Of a stretch of DNA of 64,000 nucleotides, positions 32,362-41,434 are shown in pieces. Source of the DNA: CALDTK01 sp963837005 (GTDB lineage: Bacteria; Bacteroidota; Bacteroidia; Chitinophagales; Saprospiraceae); NCBI GenBank assembly GCA_963837005.1, contig CAWIMC010000004.1:124001-188000 (forward strand), read 5' to 3'. Below the pieces are notes generated by a model, which was not told where the DNA came from, ran no database searches, and saw nothing but the letters and a program-made list of their open reading frames with translations. Made by a program: the position numbers and the translations under genes. The first letter of the stretch is position 1. Every line of letters begins with the position of its first letter.

Positions 32362-35322
32362 ATGCTCCTCAACTGCCACTCTTACTACTCGCTCCGCTAC
32401 GGGACCCTCTCCCCGGAGGCCCTCGTCGACCTCGCCGTAGCGCGCGGGCACCAAACCCTCGTGCTGTCGGACGTCAACTCCACAGCAGCGGCGTTCCCGT
32501 TCTGGAAGGCGTGTCGCAAGGCGGGCATAAAGCCGGTGTTCGGGGTCGAGTTTCGCAGCGGGGATGAGCTACTCTTTATTGGCATTGCCCGCAATCAGGA
32601 AGGGTGGGCAGAACTCTGTGGATTGCTCACCGAATGCTCTCTGGCGAGCCGCGAGCTCCCAAATCAAGCGCCGAGTTTTCAACACTGCATCGTGGTTTAT
32701 CCACGGCTCGTCAAGCCGATCGACAGTTTTAGCGAAAGCGAATATTTGGGCATACGTGCCGAACACGTCAATCATTTATTTAGAAGCCCGGTCGCTAGGT
32801 ATCCCCACAAACTCCTTGCTTGGAGTCCATTTACCGCCGACGATGATGAAGCTTATACGACACACAGGTTACTGCGGGCTGTGCATCACAATACCGTGCT
32901 CAGTCAGCTTACGCCAAAACAATCGGCGCGTCACGACGAAGCGCTCTACACCGAAATCGAACTCCGCCAGCGCTACGATACCCACCCTTATCTCGTGGAC
33001 CAGGCCGCAGCCCTGATCGCCGATTGCAGCTTCGATTTCGACGAGGGCGGGAAGAACCTCAACAAGCAAACCTTTACCGCGTCCGAGGCCGGCGATTATG
33101 CCCTGGTCCGCAAATTGGCCGAGTCTGGGTGCCGCCAGCGCTTCGGTCCGGAACACCGGCTCGCGCACGAGCGCATGGAGCGCGAGCTGGCCGTCATCCT
33201 GCAACAGGGCTTCTGCTGCTACTTCCTCGTGACGTGGGACATTATCCGCTACGCGCGTTCGGTCGGGTACCACCACGTCGGGCGCGGCTCTGGGGCCAAC
33301 TCGATCGTGGCCTACTGCATGTACATCTCGGATGTTGACCCGCTAGAACTGGACCTCTATTTCGAGCGCTTCATCAACCCGCACCGCTCCTCGCCGCCCG
33401 ACTTCGACATCGACTTCTCCTGGGACGAACGCGACGACGTGATCGACTACGTCTTCAAGCGCCACGGCCCGGAGTACACCGCGATGATGGCCACGACGGT
33501 CACGTTTAAGTACGCGTCCATCGTGCGCGAGTTGGGCAAGGTGTTCGGGTTGCCCAAAAGTGAGATTGATCTGATCGTCAACACCCCCGACGAAGAAGGT
33601 GGTCACCACGAGCTCGCGCCCATCGTGCGGCGACACGGACGGCGGATCGCCAACTTTCCGAACTACCTCTCGATTCACGCGGGTGGCATTCTGATCTCGC
33701 TGCGACCCCTGCGTTACCACACGGCCCTACAGCTGATGCCCAAGGGCTTCCCCATCGTGCACATCGACATGTACACCGCCGAGGACTGGGGTTTTCATAA
33801 GTACGACATCCTCTCGCAGCGGGGGCTCGGTCACATCAAAGACGCCGTGCAACTGGTGCGCGACAACCAGGGCCGCCACGTCGACATCCACAATGTCGAG
33901 CCGATCAAGCGCGACCCGAAAGTGCGTGCGCAGTTGAAGTCCGGCCGGGCCATCGGCTGCTTCTACGTCGAGAGTCCTGCTATGCGGGGACTGCTGTCGA
34001 AGCTCGCCTGCGACGACTACGTGCATTTGGTCGCGGCTTCGTCGATCATCCGCCCGGGCGTGGCGCAGTCGGGCATGATGCGCGAGTACATCGAGCGCTT
34101 CCACGACAAGGCCAACATCAAATATTTGCACCCCGTCTTCGAGGAGCACCTCGGGGAAACCTTCGGGGTGATGGTCTACCAGGAGGACGTGATGAAGATC
34201 GCGCACCACTTCTCGGGGCTGCCAATGGACGAGTGCGACGTGTTGCGGCGCATCATGTCCGGCAAGAAGCACCGCTCGGACAAGTTCACGGAGTTGCAGG
34301 AGCGCTACTTCTCCGGCTGCGCAGCCAAGGGGCACGACCCGGCCGTGAGCCAGGAGGTCTGGCGGCAGATCGAGAGTTTCGCCGGCTACTCCTTCTGCAA
34401 GGCGCACTCGGCGAGTTTTGCGGTGGAGAGCTTCCAGAGCCTATACCTCAAGGTGTACTACCCGCTGGAGTTTATGGTCGGAGTGATCAACAACTTCGGG
34501 GGCTTCTACCGGACGGAGTTCTACGTCCACGAGGCGCGGTTGCAGGGCGCTAGCATTCACCCGCCCTGCGTCAATCGCTCGTTGTACCTCACGACGATCA
34601 CGGGCACGGACATCTTCCTGGGCTTCGTGCATTTGCAGGGCTTGGAGCAGCGGGTGGCACACCGCATCGTCCGGGAGCGTGGGCACGGCGGGGCCTACCG
34701 TGACCTCGGCGACTTCGTGCGGCGCACGGAGGTGAGCTCGGAGCAGCTGGTCTTGTTGATCCGCATCGGGGCACTGCGTTTCACGGCGTCGACCAAGTAC
34801 GAGTTGATGTGGGAGCGCAACGCGGCCCTGGTGCCGCCGGGGCAGCGCAAGAAGGGCAGCGGGGCCGGGGCCACGGGGGCGCTCTTCGCCGAGGTCTACG
34901 AGGAGGACTTCGGGCTGCCGACACTTCAGGAGGGGCGCTTCGACCAGGCCTTCGACGAGATCGAGTTGCTGGGCTTCCCCTTGTGCTCGCCGTTCGAACT
35001 GCTGGCCGAGGTGCCGGGGGGGACGCTCGGCGTGCGGGATTTTGGGCGTTACCGCAAAACCGAGATCCAGGTCCTCGGCTACTTTGTGACCCGCAAGGAC
35101 TTGCGGACGCGGCAGGGCAAGGCGATGGCCTTTGGGACCTGGCTCGATGCCAACGGCGACTACTTCGATACGACGCACTTTCCGGGCAAGTGGCGCCACG
35201 GCGATCTCCAGGCTGGGGGTATCTACCTCATCACGGGGATCGTGTCGGAGGACTTTGGATTCTTGACCCTGGACGCCGAACGGCTCTTTCGGCTCCCTTA
35301 CGTGTCGGATACGCGGTATTAA
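32362..35322 (+). CDS. DNA polymerase III alpha-like polymerase (short second DnaE)
   Basis: 986 residues from ATG 32362 (MLLNCHSYYSLRYG), shorter than replicative DnaE (about 1160). The PHP domain is N-terminal, but its usual HxH metal motif reads NCH, which suggests a weakened nuclease site. The C-family polymerase residues are intact: PDFDIDFSWDERDDVIDY holds the Asp-x-Asp pair, and FHKYDILSQRGL the third Asp. MVYQEDVMKIAHHFSG and YSFCKAHSASFA are also typical. The C-terminus ends in an OB-like region without an obvious tau-binding tail. It is probably the error-prone DnaE2/ImuC-like enzyme, which often works with a Y-family protein; one is encoded at 41435-42784. Element copies: 32726, 32906, 35046. 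Confidence 0.85.
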   Translation: MLLNCHSYYSLRYGTLSPEALVDLAVARGHQTLVLSDVNSTAAAFPFWKACRKAGIKPVFGVEFRSGDELLFIGIARNQEGWAELCGLLTECSLASRELPNQAPSFQHCIVVYPRLVKPIDSFSESEYLGIRAEHVNHLFRSPVARYPHKLLAWSPFTADDDEAYTTHRLLRAVHHNTVLSQLTPKQSARHDEALYTEIELRQRYDTHPYLVDQAAALIADCSFDFDEGGKNLNKQTFTASEAGDYALVRKLAESGCRQRFGPEHRLAHERMERELAVILQQGFCCYFLVTWDIIRYARSVGYHHVGRGSGANSIVAYCMYISDVDPLELDLYFERFINPHRSSPPDFDIDFSWDERDDVIDYVFKRHGPEYTAMMATTVTFKYASIVRELGKVFGLPKSEIDLIVNTPDEEGGHHELAPIVRRHGRRIANFPNYLSIHAGGILISLRPLRYHTALQLMPKGFPIVHIDMYTAEDWGFHKYDILSQRGLGHIKDAVQLVRDNQGRHVDIHNVEPIKRDPKVRAQLKSGRAIGCFYVESPAMRGLLSKLACDDYVHLVAASSIIRPGVAQSGMMREYIERFHDKANIKYLHPVFEEHLGETFGVMVYQEDVMKIAHHFSGLPMDECDVLRRIMSGKKHRSDKFTELQERYFSGCAAKGHDPAVSQEVWRQIESFAGYSFCKAHSASFAVESFQSLYLKVYYPLEFMVGVINNFGGFYRTEFYVHEARLQGASIHPPCVNRSLYLTTITGTDIFLGFVHLQGLEQRVAHRIVRERGHGGAYRDLGDFVRRTEVSSEQLVLLIRIGALRFTASTKYELMWERNAALVPPGQRKKGSGAGATGALFAEVYEEDFGLPTLQEGRFDQAFDEIELLGFPLCSPFELLAEVPGGTLGVRDFGRYRKTEIQVLGYFVTRKDLRTRQGKAMAFGTWLDANGDYFDTTHFPGKWRHGDLQAGGIYLITGIVSEDFGFLTLDAERLFRLPYVSDTRY

Positions 35323-35389
35323 TGGTCGAAGGTGGGGGGTGAATGACCCGTAAGCCCCATTGGCGCGGGCTTTGCAAGTTCTGGGGCGT

Positions 35390-37525
35390 ATGTCACTCAC
35401 CTCCGAACTACAAAGTCTGTCGCCTCCGCTCGCGCTTGTGTTGCGACAGGTCCGCTGGTGTATTGCCCTGCTTGCAGTCCTCTCGCTGTCTACCGGTCAG
35501 GTCGTCGCAAATCTGCCGCCCCCCTTCGAGGCGACGGCCATTCAGAAGGACTCCGTGACGGCGCAACGCCAACGCGTGGACGCCCTCCCGATGCTCGCCG
35601 ACCGAATCGAGGCCTATACCGCAATCATCAATGCATACGCTAATCGCGGCGAACTCGCACCAGCTCTCCTCTTGGTCAACGAAGTGTACAATACCGCGAG
35701 GCGCTATCCAACCCAGGGCGAGGCCGAGGCGATCTTTAAAACCCTTCGAGAGGGGATACCGACGGGGGCCTTCACCGCGATGGAGCGTAGTCACCTCCGG
35801 TGCACATTCGGCCGTATTCTCGCTTTCGCAGGCAGCATCAGTGCTGGCGAGCAGGAGCTCCTCAGTGTCTTAGCCCTTCCGGAGGCCGAGGTCCACAAGT
35901 ACACCCGTGCCCAGAGCCACTACACGATTGCGTACTGTGGATTTTACACCGATAATCTCCGGCACGCGTCGTTTCACGTCGCGCAGGCCGCGAAGCTTTT
36001 CGGGGGGCTCGGCCTACTTGACGATGCCCTCGAAGCTTACGACGGTGCGAGTACGACGCACTTCCGGTTGGGCAACATCGACAGCGCCCTCTACTTTGCC
36101 CGCCTCGGGCTAAAGATCAACCCCAACATCGTCGACGACGCTACCCTCAACCTCGCGCTCAACTACGCGGAGGCCCTGATGGTGGCCGAGCGCGCGGACT
36201 CTGCCCTGGTCTACGCGACCCGCGCCAACGAATACGCCATCGCTAACGACTCCGACCAAGGCGAAGCCCGGGCAGCGTACTCGCTCGGTAACCTCAACAT
36301 GAACCTCCACCGCTACCTGCGCGCCCAGCAGCACTACCAGCGCTCGGTAGAACTGTTTACCAGGGGCAAGGAGGTGTACCACGTCTCGGAGGTCCTCGAC
36401 TCGCTGGGGACGGCTTTCGCCAAAACGCTCGATTTCGAGGCCGCTTTCCTGGCGAAGTCACGGGCGTTTCACCTCAAAGACTCCCTGCGCGAGGATCGCC
36501 TCCGCCAGGATGTCGATGTGAAGGTAGCCAATCACGAGCGCGACCAAATGGCGCGCGAACTCAGCGCCTCCGAAGCCGAACGCGCCCTCGCCCAGGCGAT
36601 CGTCAGCCAGCGCGCCACGGAGCGTATCGCCCTCATCGGCGGAGCCCTGTTGCTCGCCCTGGCGCTCGCCTTCGTCATCTATCGGGTACGGATGCGCTCG
36701 GCGCTCGCGACCCAGTTGCAGCAAGAAGTAGACGTACAAACACGCGAACTCCGAGAGCGCAGCGAGAGCCTCGTGGCGCAGACCCTCAAGCTGAGCGAGT
36801 CCAATGCCGAGCTCGAGCGCTTCGCCTACATCGCGAGCCACGACCTGAAGACCCCGCTGCGCAACGTAACGAGCTTCCTCGGGCTCATCCGCCGTCGCCT
36901 CCCGGCCGATGCCCTGGCGCTCGTCGACGAATACCTCGACATCGCGATCGGGAATGCGCGGCACATGAACGAACTCATCACAGACGTGCTGGAGTACAGC
37001 CGCCTCAACGCCGACATCGAGACTCTCGCCGAGGAAGTAACCGTCACCGAGGCTATCGGCCGCGTCCGCACGAGCCTCCACGCCGAAATTATTGCTGGCA
37101 ACGCCGAGCTTCAGGTGGTCGGAGAGGCGACCCTGGTTTTGCCGAAAGGCACCCTCGACCAATTGCTCGGCAACCTCGTTGCCAACGGCCTGAAATACAA
37201 CCAGTCCGTGCGCCCCATCATCAAGGTGGTCACCATCGACCTCGGCGACCGGGTCCGCGTCTCGGTCGCCGACAACGGCATCGGAATCGCCGCGGAGTAC
37301 CACGACCGCATCTTCGAAGTGTTTCGCCGCCTCCACACCGCCGACGAATACGCCGGTACGGGCGTCGGGCTGGCGGCCTGTCGCAAGATAATCCTCCGAC
37401 TCGGGGGCGACATCCGCGTCGAGAGCGCCGAGGGTGCGGGCTCGACCTTCATCGTCGATCTCCCCAAACAGGTTGGAAAGAGCCGCCCGCTCACCCCCGT
37501 TGCCGTGGATCAGCAGCCGGCGTAG
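35390..37525 (+). CDS. TPR-sensor membrane histidine kinase
   Basis: About 711 residues from ATG 35390 (MSLTSELQSL). A signal peptide or anchor (LALVLRQVRWCIALLAVLSLS) precedes a periplasmic part of about 370 residues with TPR-like helical pairs (YTAIINAYANRGELAPALLLVNEVY, ARAAYSLGNLNMNLHRYLRAQQHYQ). Then come one membrane helix (IALIGGALLLALALAFVIY), a coiled coil, the H-box FAYIASHDLKTPLRNVTSFL, and the ATPase motifs NLVANGLKYN, VADNGIGIA and GTGVGLAACRKII. No receiver is adjacent. Such TPR kinases are common in Bacteroidota. The 3' end overlaps the converging HEPN-like gene by 16 bp. Element copies at 36412 (AFAKT) and 37136 (VLPKG). Confidence 0.93.
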   Translation: MSLTSELQSLSPPLALVLRQVRWCIALLAVLSLSTGQVVANLPPPFEATAIQKDSVTAQRQRVDALPMLADRIEAYTAIINAYANRGELAPALLLVNEVYNTARRYPTQGEAEAIFKTLREGIPTGAFTAMERSHLRCTFGRILAFAGSISAGEQELLSVLALPEAEVHKYTRAQSHYTIAYCGFYTDNLRHASFHVAQAAKLFGGLGLLDDALEAYDGASTTHFRLGNIDSALYFARLGLKINPNIVDDATLNLALNYAEALMVAERADSALVYATRANEYAIANDSDQGEARAAYSLGNLNMNLHRYLRAQQHYQRSVELFTRGKEVYHVSEVLDSLGTAFAKTLDFEAAFLAKSRAFHLKDSLREDRLRQDVDVKVANHERDQMARELSASEAERALAQAIVSQRATERIALIGGALLLALALAFVIYRVRMRSALATQLQQEVDVQTRELRERSESLVAQTLKLSESNAELERFAYIASHDLKTPLRNVTSFLGLIRRRLPADALALVDEYLDIAIGNARHMNELITDVLEYSRLNADIETLAEEVTVTEAIGRVRTSLHAEIIAGNAELQVVGEATLVLPKGTLDQLLGNLVANGLKYNQSVRPIIKVVTIDLGDRVRVSVADNGIGIAAEYHDRIFEVFRRLHTADEYAGTGVGLAACRKIILRLGGDIRVESAEGAGSTFIVDLPKQVGKSRPLTPVAVDQQPA

Positions 37526-37950
37526 TAGAGCGCGATTGCGGCGACGATCGCAGTGGCGAGTAGTACGTAGCGCCCTCCCCCCGACGACGCCTTCGTCTTG
37601 CCTCGCGGCTTGCGGGCGCTCTTACGTTTACGTCTAGGCTTCTGGAGTTTGCCGAGCGCGGCGGCCACCAGGGTGTAGTTCTCATAAAAGCGCTCACGGT
37701 CGGTGAGGTCGGTCTGCTCTGCGTGGACGTAGGCATTGCGCTCTTTCGACCAGGCGCGGTACGCCAGCCAAGTGGGCTTGTCGAGACGTTCCTTGAGGTC
37801 GCGCATACGCTCCCCGAGCATGAGGGGCTTGCCGTCGGGGCCCGTCTTCGCGGTGATGAGGCCTTTGGCGAGCGCCTCGAGGTGGCGCCCCGACTCGATG
37901 ACGAGGGTCGCGACCTCGGCGTCGCGGAGCTGTTTGGGGTCGGTTACCAC
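37510..37950 (-). CDS. HEPN-like protein with C-terminal membrane anchor
   Basis: 146 residues. The N-terminal 90 are helical, with WSKERNAYVHAEQTDL, which contains R-x4-H, the catalytic signature of HEPN ribonucleases. A basic linker follows (KPRRKRKSARKPRGKTKASS), then a single C-terminal helix, RYVLLATAIVAAIALYYAGC, as in tail-anchored proteins. HEPN proteins include toxins and abortive-infection RNases, but no antitoxin or nucleotidyltransferase partner is next to it. Family assignment is by motif only. It lies 30 bp downstream of the radical SAM gene on the same strand. Confidence 0.5.
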   Translation of the reverse strand: MVTDPKQLRDAEVATLVIESGRHLEALAKGLITAKTGPDGKPLMLGERMRDLKERLDKPTWLAYRAWSKERNAYVHAEQTDLTDRERFYENYTLVAAALGKLQKPRRKRKSARKPRGKTKASSGGGRYVLLATAIVAAIALYYAGC

Positions 37951-37980
37951 GGCGGCGAAGATGGGCTGCTACGCCCGGCC

Positions 37981-39054
37981 TCAAAAGAGCAGGTGTTGCC
38001 CCGGTCGATGTTTCTCGAAGAGCGCTGTATTGTACGGCGGGAGGTCGTCGAGACTCTCGGCCGTGGCGACGGTGTTTGGGAAATACTTCAACCGAGCAAT
38101 TTTGATGCGTTGCGCGATGGACTCCGCGTAGACGCCCGCGCCCTTTTGCCGCCTGCCAAACTCGGAGTCGTTGAGCTTTCCGTCGTGGCACTCGCGGATG
38201 CGGGCCAGGATGCGCTCGGCGCGGTCGGGGTAGTGCTCGTGAGCCCAGGTGCCGAAGATGGCCCCGATGTCGCCGTTAAGGCGGACGATGGTGTAATTGA
38301 TGGCCTTTGCTCCGGCGGCGGCCGCTTCACGGGCGATGTCGATGATCTCGTGGTCGGTGAGGCCCGGGATGATCGGCGCGATCATGACACGCACCGGGAC
38401 CCCGGCGGCGGAGAGCTGACGAACGACCTCGAGGCGTTGCTGGGCGGTGGCGGTGCGGGGCTCCATGCTGCGACGTAGAGTCTCGTCGAGGCTCGTAATG
38501 GAGATCGCGACGTGGACGAGGTCGTGGGCGGCCAGCTGCGTGAGAAGGTCGAGGTCCCGGAGGATGAGTTTGTTCTTGGTGATGAGGCCGATAGGGTGGC
38601 GGTAGCGCCAGCAGAGTTCGAGGACGCCGCGGGTCAATTTCTCGACGCGCTCGACGGGCTGGTAGCAGTCGGTATTGCCGCTTACCATCAGCGGGGAGGC
38701 CTGCCAGTTGGGTTTCGACAGGGCCTCGTCGAGCAAGGCCACCGTGTTGCGCTTCACGAGGATCACGCGCTCGAAGTCCTGGCCTGCCGAGTAGCCCCAA
38801 TAGTTGTGCGTGTTGCGCGCGAAGCAGTACACGCAGCCGTGCTCGCAGCCCTGGTAGGGATTGAGGCCCCACTCACCGCGGACGTCGGGGGACGTGATGC
38901 GGTTGAGGATCGTCTTCGGGTGCGTGAGAACGTAGCGGGTTTTGTCATCGCGGAGGTCTTCGGCTTCCGCCAAAACACGGTCTTCCAGTTCTGGGATCTG
39001 TGTTTCGCGGAGGGCGTCGAAGCGGTTCTGGGGATTGGTGACGGCACCTCTCAT
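37981..39054 (-). CDS. PA0069-type radical SAM protein (SplB-like)
   Basis: 357 residues from ATG 39054 (MRGAVTNPQNRFD). The radical SAM cluster motif is CEHGCVYCFAR (CxxxCxxC), preceded by GEWGLNPYQG. MVSGNTDCYQPVE, LITKNKLILRDLDLL and IAPIIPGLTDHEI are typical of this family, which resembles spore photoproduct lyase. The reaction is unknown. It may share transcription with the HEPN-like gene downstream. The copy at 38962-38976 (GGAA loop) encodes VLAEA. Confidence 0.9.
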   Translation of the reverse strand: MRGAVTNPQNRFDALRETQIPELEDRVLAEAEDLRDDKTRYVLTHPKTILNRITSPDVRGEWGLNPYQGCEHGCVYCFARNTHNYWGYSAGQDFERVILVKRNTVALLDEALSKPNWQASPLMVSGNTDCYQPVERVEKLTRGVLELCWRYRHPIGLITKNKLILRDLDLLTQLAAHDLVHVAISITSLDETLRRSMEPRTATAQQRLEVVRQLSAAGVPVRVMIAPIIPGLTDHEIIDIAREAAAAGAKAINYTIVRLNGDIGAIFGTWAHEHYPDRAERILARIRECHDGKLNDSEFGRRQKGAGVYAESIAQRIKIARLKYFPNTVATAESLDDLPPYNTALFEKHRPGQHLLF

Positions 39055-39102
39055 GGGGATTGGGTTTTGGGATGGGAGGGTGGTATGATGAGGAGATGGG
39101 TG

Positions 39103-39240
39103 GATGAGGAGATGGGAGGATGGTTTGATGGGGGGATGGGAGGATGGCCGTTCGTGGGCGCGCCTGAGGCCCGGCTTGCGTGCACGTCCGGACGGCCATC
39201 CTCCCATCAAATAATCATCCCATCCTCCCATCTCCTCATC
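39103..39240. repeat. Large inverted repeat made of GATGGGAGGAT-type units
   Basis: The left arm at about 39103-39150 and the right arm at about 39192-39240 are near-perfect reverse complements of roughly 48 bp, both built of short units (GATGAGGAGATGGGAGGATGG and relatives). About 41 bp of loop lies between them. The unit also continues leftward to about 39070. It sits between the radical SAM gene and the IS insertion and should form a long hairpin or cruciform. Confidence 0.8.
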
Positions 39241-39251
39241 AAACGAGTGTG

Positions 39252-39410
39252 CTAAGCAGTGGGGGCGTTGTAGTAGGCCGCAGACGTGACATCGCCGTCG
39301 GCGTCGTTGACGCTGATTTGTAAACTATTCTGTGAGGCTTCGACGATATCGACGACATTGATGTACCGGAGGTTGCAGTTCTTGATCTGGGCTGCCGGAA
39401 TCACTAGACA
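39252..39410 (-). pseudogene. 3' fragment of a membrane-protein gene cut by the IS insertion
   Basis: On the minus strand the frame reads LVIPAAQIKNCNLRYINVV and ends ADGDVTSAAYYNAPTA before TAG at 39254-39252. It has no start of its own. The 5' part beyond the IS ends in VELVGGNLLVI, so joining the two halves gives a smooth GNLLVIPAAQIKN. The two pieces are very likely one gene. Confidence 0.75.
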
Positions 39411-40380
39411 TGTTCGGCTAGCATTTACTGGTGCTCACGTTGTAATTCCACAAACCTGCCGTAATTCCTACTATCGCGCTGTAAGCCTTCATATCGTGGC
39501 GACGCAATCGGTCGGATAAAACACGGAATCGCTTCATTCCTCCGATGGCCTGTTCCACCTTCACGCGGACCTTACTTTTTGCTTTATTGCTCGCTTTATC
39601 CTCGTCGGAGAGCTCCCCGCCCCGCGGTCGCTTCGCCGGGATCGACACCGCCGCCGCCCCTGGGTACTTACCCTCGAACCCGAGGTAACCGAGGTCCATG
39701 TGGACCTCCATGCCGCCGAACCAGCGCCCGGCCTCCGGCGGGAAGGCCGCCTTGAGGAGCGTGAAGTCGTGCACACGTCCCTCGTACGGTACGCTCACGT
39801 ACTTGATCCGCCGATCAAGCGTCGCGGCGATCGTCAGCTTTGTGGTGTGGGCTTTTTTTTTGCCACTGTACGTCGACTTCTGCGCGTCCCGATCCCCGGG
39901 GCGCTGGCGTCGGTGTTCCGTGGCGTCGAGCAGGACAACCGTCGAAGCTTCCGCCTGCCAGTCGGCGAGCAACTCGGCCGGCGAGTTGTAGGCGCGCTTC
40001 GGGTGGTAGCCACCGGCCACCAGGGCCCGTTGGAACGTCGCCTGGGTATCGGCCTGGAGCGCGACGACGGTCGAGCGCGCGCAGGCGAACGAGAGGGCGA
40101 GCAAATCGAGCGTGAGGCCGGACTTCAGGGAGTAAAGCAGGAAGAACAACTGTTCGGCATACGTGGTGAACGTTGGCTTCTGCGAGGAGCCGCCCTGCCG
40201 CTCGGCGATCGTCTTACCGAAGCGGTCTTCATAGGCGCGGCCGAAGCGCGCGGTGAGGTCGGCGAACTGTTCACGTGTAACTCCGGTGGCAGCGCGCCAC
40301 TGGCGATCATCTTTGATATCTTCGTGTCGAATGGGCATAACCGAGGCTTAGGTTATCCACACAACGGTGTTGATAACCAG
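39411..40380 (-). mobile_element. IS5-type insertion sequence (ends approximate)
   Basis: One transposase gene with short flanks interrupts a host gene. I found no clean terminal inverted repeats or exact target duplication. The ends are set by where host coding resumes on each side. A sub-terminal palindrome GGTTATC...GGATAACC lies near 40351-40378. Confidence 0.7.
39418..40338 (-). CDS. IS5-family (DDE_4-like) transposase
   Basis: 306 residues, apparently intact. DDE residues are visible: the first Asp in VVLLDATEHRRQRP, the second in MDLGYLGFEGKYPG, and Glu in KVEQAIGGMKRFRVLSDRLR. YSGKKKAHTTKLTIAAT between them is typical of the ISL2/DDE_4 group. The N-terminal region (QWRAATGVTREQFADLTARF) is the usual helix-turn-helix part. 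The gene contains no copy of the GTTTT-hairpin element, in keeping with recent arrival. Confidence 0.95.
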   Translation of the reverse strand: MPIRHEDIKDDRQWRAATGVTREQFADLTARFGRAYEDRFGKTIAERQGGSSQKPTFTTYAEQLFFLLYSLKSGLTLDLLALSFACARSTVVALQADTQATFQRALVAGGYHPKRAYNSPAELLADWQAEASTVVLLDATEHRRQRPGDRDAQKSTYSGKKKAHTTKLTIAATLDRRIKYVSVPYEGRVHDFTLLKAAFPPEAGRWFGGMEVHMDLGYLGFEGKYPGAAAVSIPAKRPRGGELSDEDKASNKAKSKVRVKVEQAIGGMKRFRVLSDRLRRHDMKAYSAIVGITAGLWNYNVSTSKC

Positions 40381-41124
40381 TAAGTTGCCGCCGACCAACT
40401 CTACTATTACATCGCCGATGATAGGGTAGTATCGATCCTCTTCTTCCACTTCTTCTAGCCTGCCGACGTGAGGTGCGCCTTCGGGGCGGTCGCTGCGCAG
40501 TAGCCTACGCCGTACGCCCGTGAGCACGAGGTGCTCGAGTTCGTTATTCACGCGCAACTCATAGTCCACGAGGATACCGTCGTAGAGCATGTCGCCCTCG
40601 GTGGTGCCGGCGAGGATTTGGACGAATGTGTAGTCCAGCCTCCCGCTATTACTAGCCAATACGCCACTTGACTGCGAGAACTCTCTGATCCCCCCGCGGA
40701 GGAGGTAGTGCCAATAATTTTGAAACCGGAGTAGCTTGACGCTGCGATCGAGCCCCCACCTGCGAACCAGGTACTGGCAAGAATAACCTGCGACGGCGCT
40801 CAGGAAAATTAACCCGACGTACGACCAGCCGAAGGCCTCTCGTCCGGTCCACTCGGTGAGTTCGTCGACGATGCTTTCCTCTGTGCCGAGAACAGCGCTA
40901 AACGCAAGTCTATATCCAGCGGTGAGGCTAGGTAGTAACCACCGCAGTAGCAACGCGGCGAAGACATGGATCACAGCCGCGAGTGCCACCGTTCGGAGGA
41001 GCAGGCGACCGAAGTCCTCTGTCGTGTACTGTTTGGAGAACTCTCCGGTATAATACAATCGCCGGAACGCCATCGCTGGCGCCAACAAACAGAGCAGTAC
41101 GAGAGTGGAGGCCGCGACATTCAT
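40348..41124 (-). pseudogene. 5' part of the IS-disrupted membrane-protein gene
   Basis: The frame runs 258 codons from ATG 41124 (MNVAASTLVLLCLLAPAMAF). Hydrophobic segments include LLRTVALAAVIHVFAALLLRWLL and FGWSYVGLIFLSAVAGYSC. The cytoplasmic part has YDGILVDYELRVNNELEHLVL and YYPIIGDVIVELVGGNLLVI, after which IS-derived codons (NTVVWIT) and a stop follow. The natural C-terminus is at 39252-39410. The function is unknown. It lies 16 bp after a small gene (41141-41341) in a probable operon. Confidence 0.75.
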
Positions 41125-41140
41125 ATCGCAGCGATGTTAT

Positions 41141-41341
41141 TCACGCTGTCTTGCGCTCGCCGCGCGTCGCTCGCAAGAGCAAATCGCGGGTATCCGGATC
41201 GCTGAGCAGTCGTGCAGCCCGCGGACTTACCATAGGATCGCGGCCCCAGAACGACACCTTGATGTAGCTCGGGAGCTTCTCGGCCGCCTTGAACTTGTCG
41301 TAGATCTCTTTGGCTTTGCCGGTGAGCGTGACGTCGGACAT
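41141..41341 (-). CDS. Small hypothetical protein
   Basis: 66 residues from ATG 41341 (MSDVTLTGKAKEIYDKFKAAE), charged and helical: IKVSFWGRDPMVSPRAARLL, then DTRDLLLRATRGERKTA. No family recognised. Its tight spacing to the membrane-protein gene downstream suggests the two acted together before the IS insertion. Confidence 0.55.
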   Translation of the reverse strand: MSDVTLTGKAKEIYDKFKAAEKLPSYIKVSFWGRDPMVSPRAARLLSDPDTRDLLLRATRGERKTA

Positions 41342-41405
41342 AGGTCGGTAAGGTAGGTAGTGCATAGGTAACGCGATTTATGATCATGGGTTGGCTTGGT
41401 TGGGC

Positions 41406-41420
41406 GTTTTGGCGAAAGCC
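41406..41420 (+). repeat. GTTTT-hairpin element downstream of the Y-family polymerase gene
   Basis: GTTTTGGCGAAAGCC, exact first-class copy, 15 bp beyond the stop of the minus-strand polymerase gene. Confidence 0.88.
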
Positions 41421-41434
41421 GCCACCTCTTCGCG

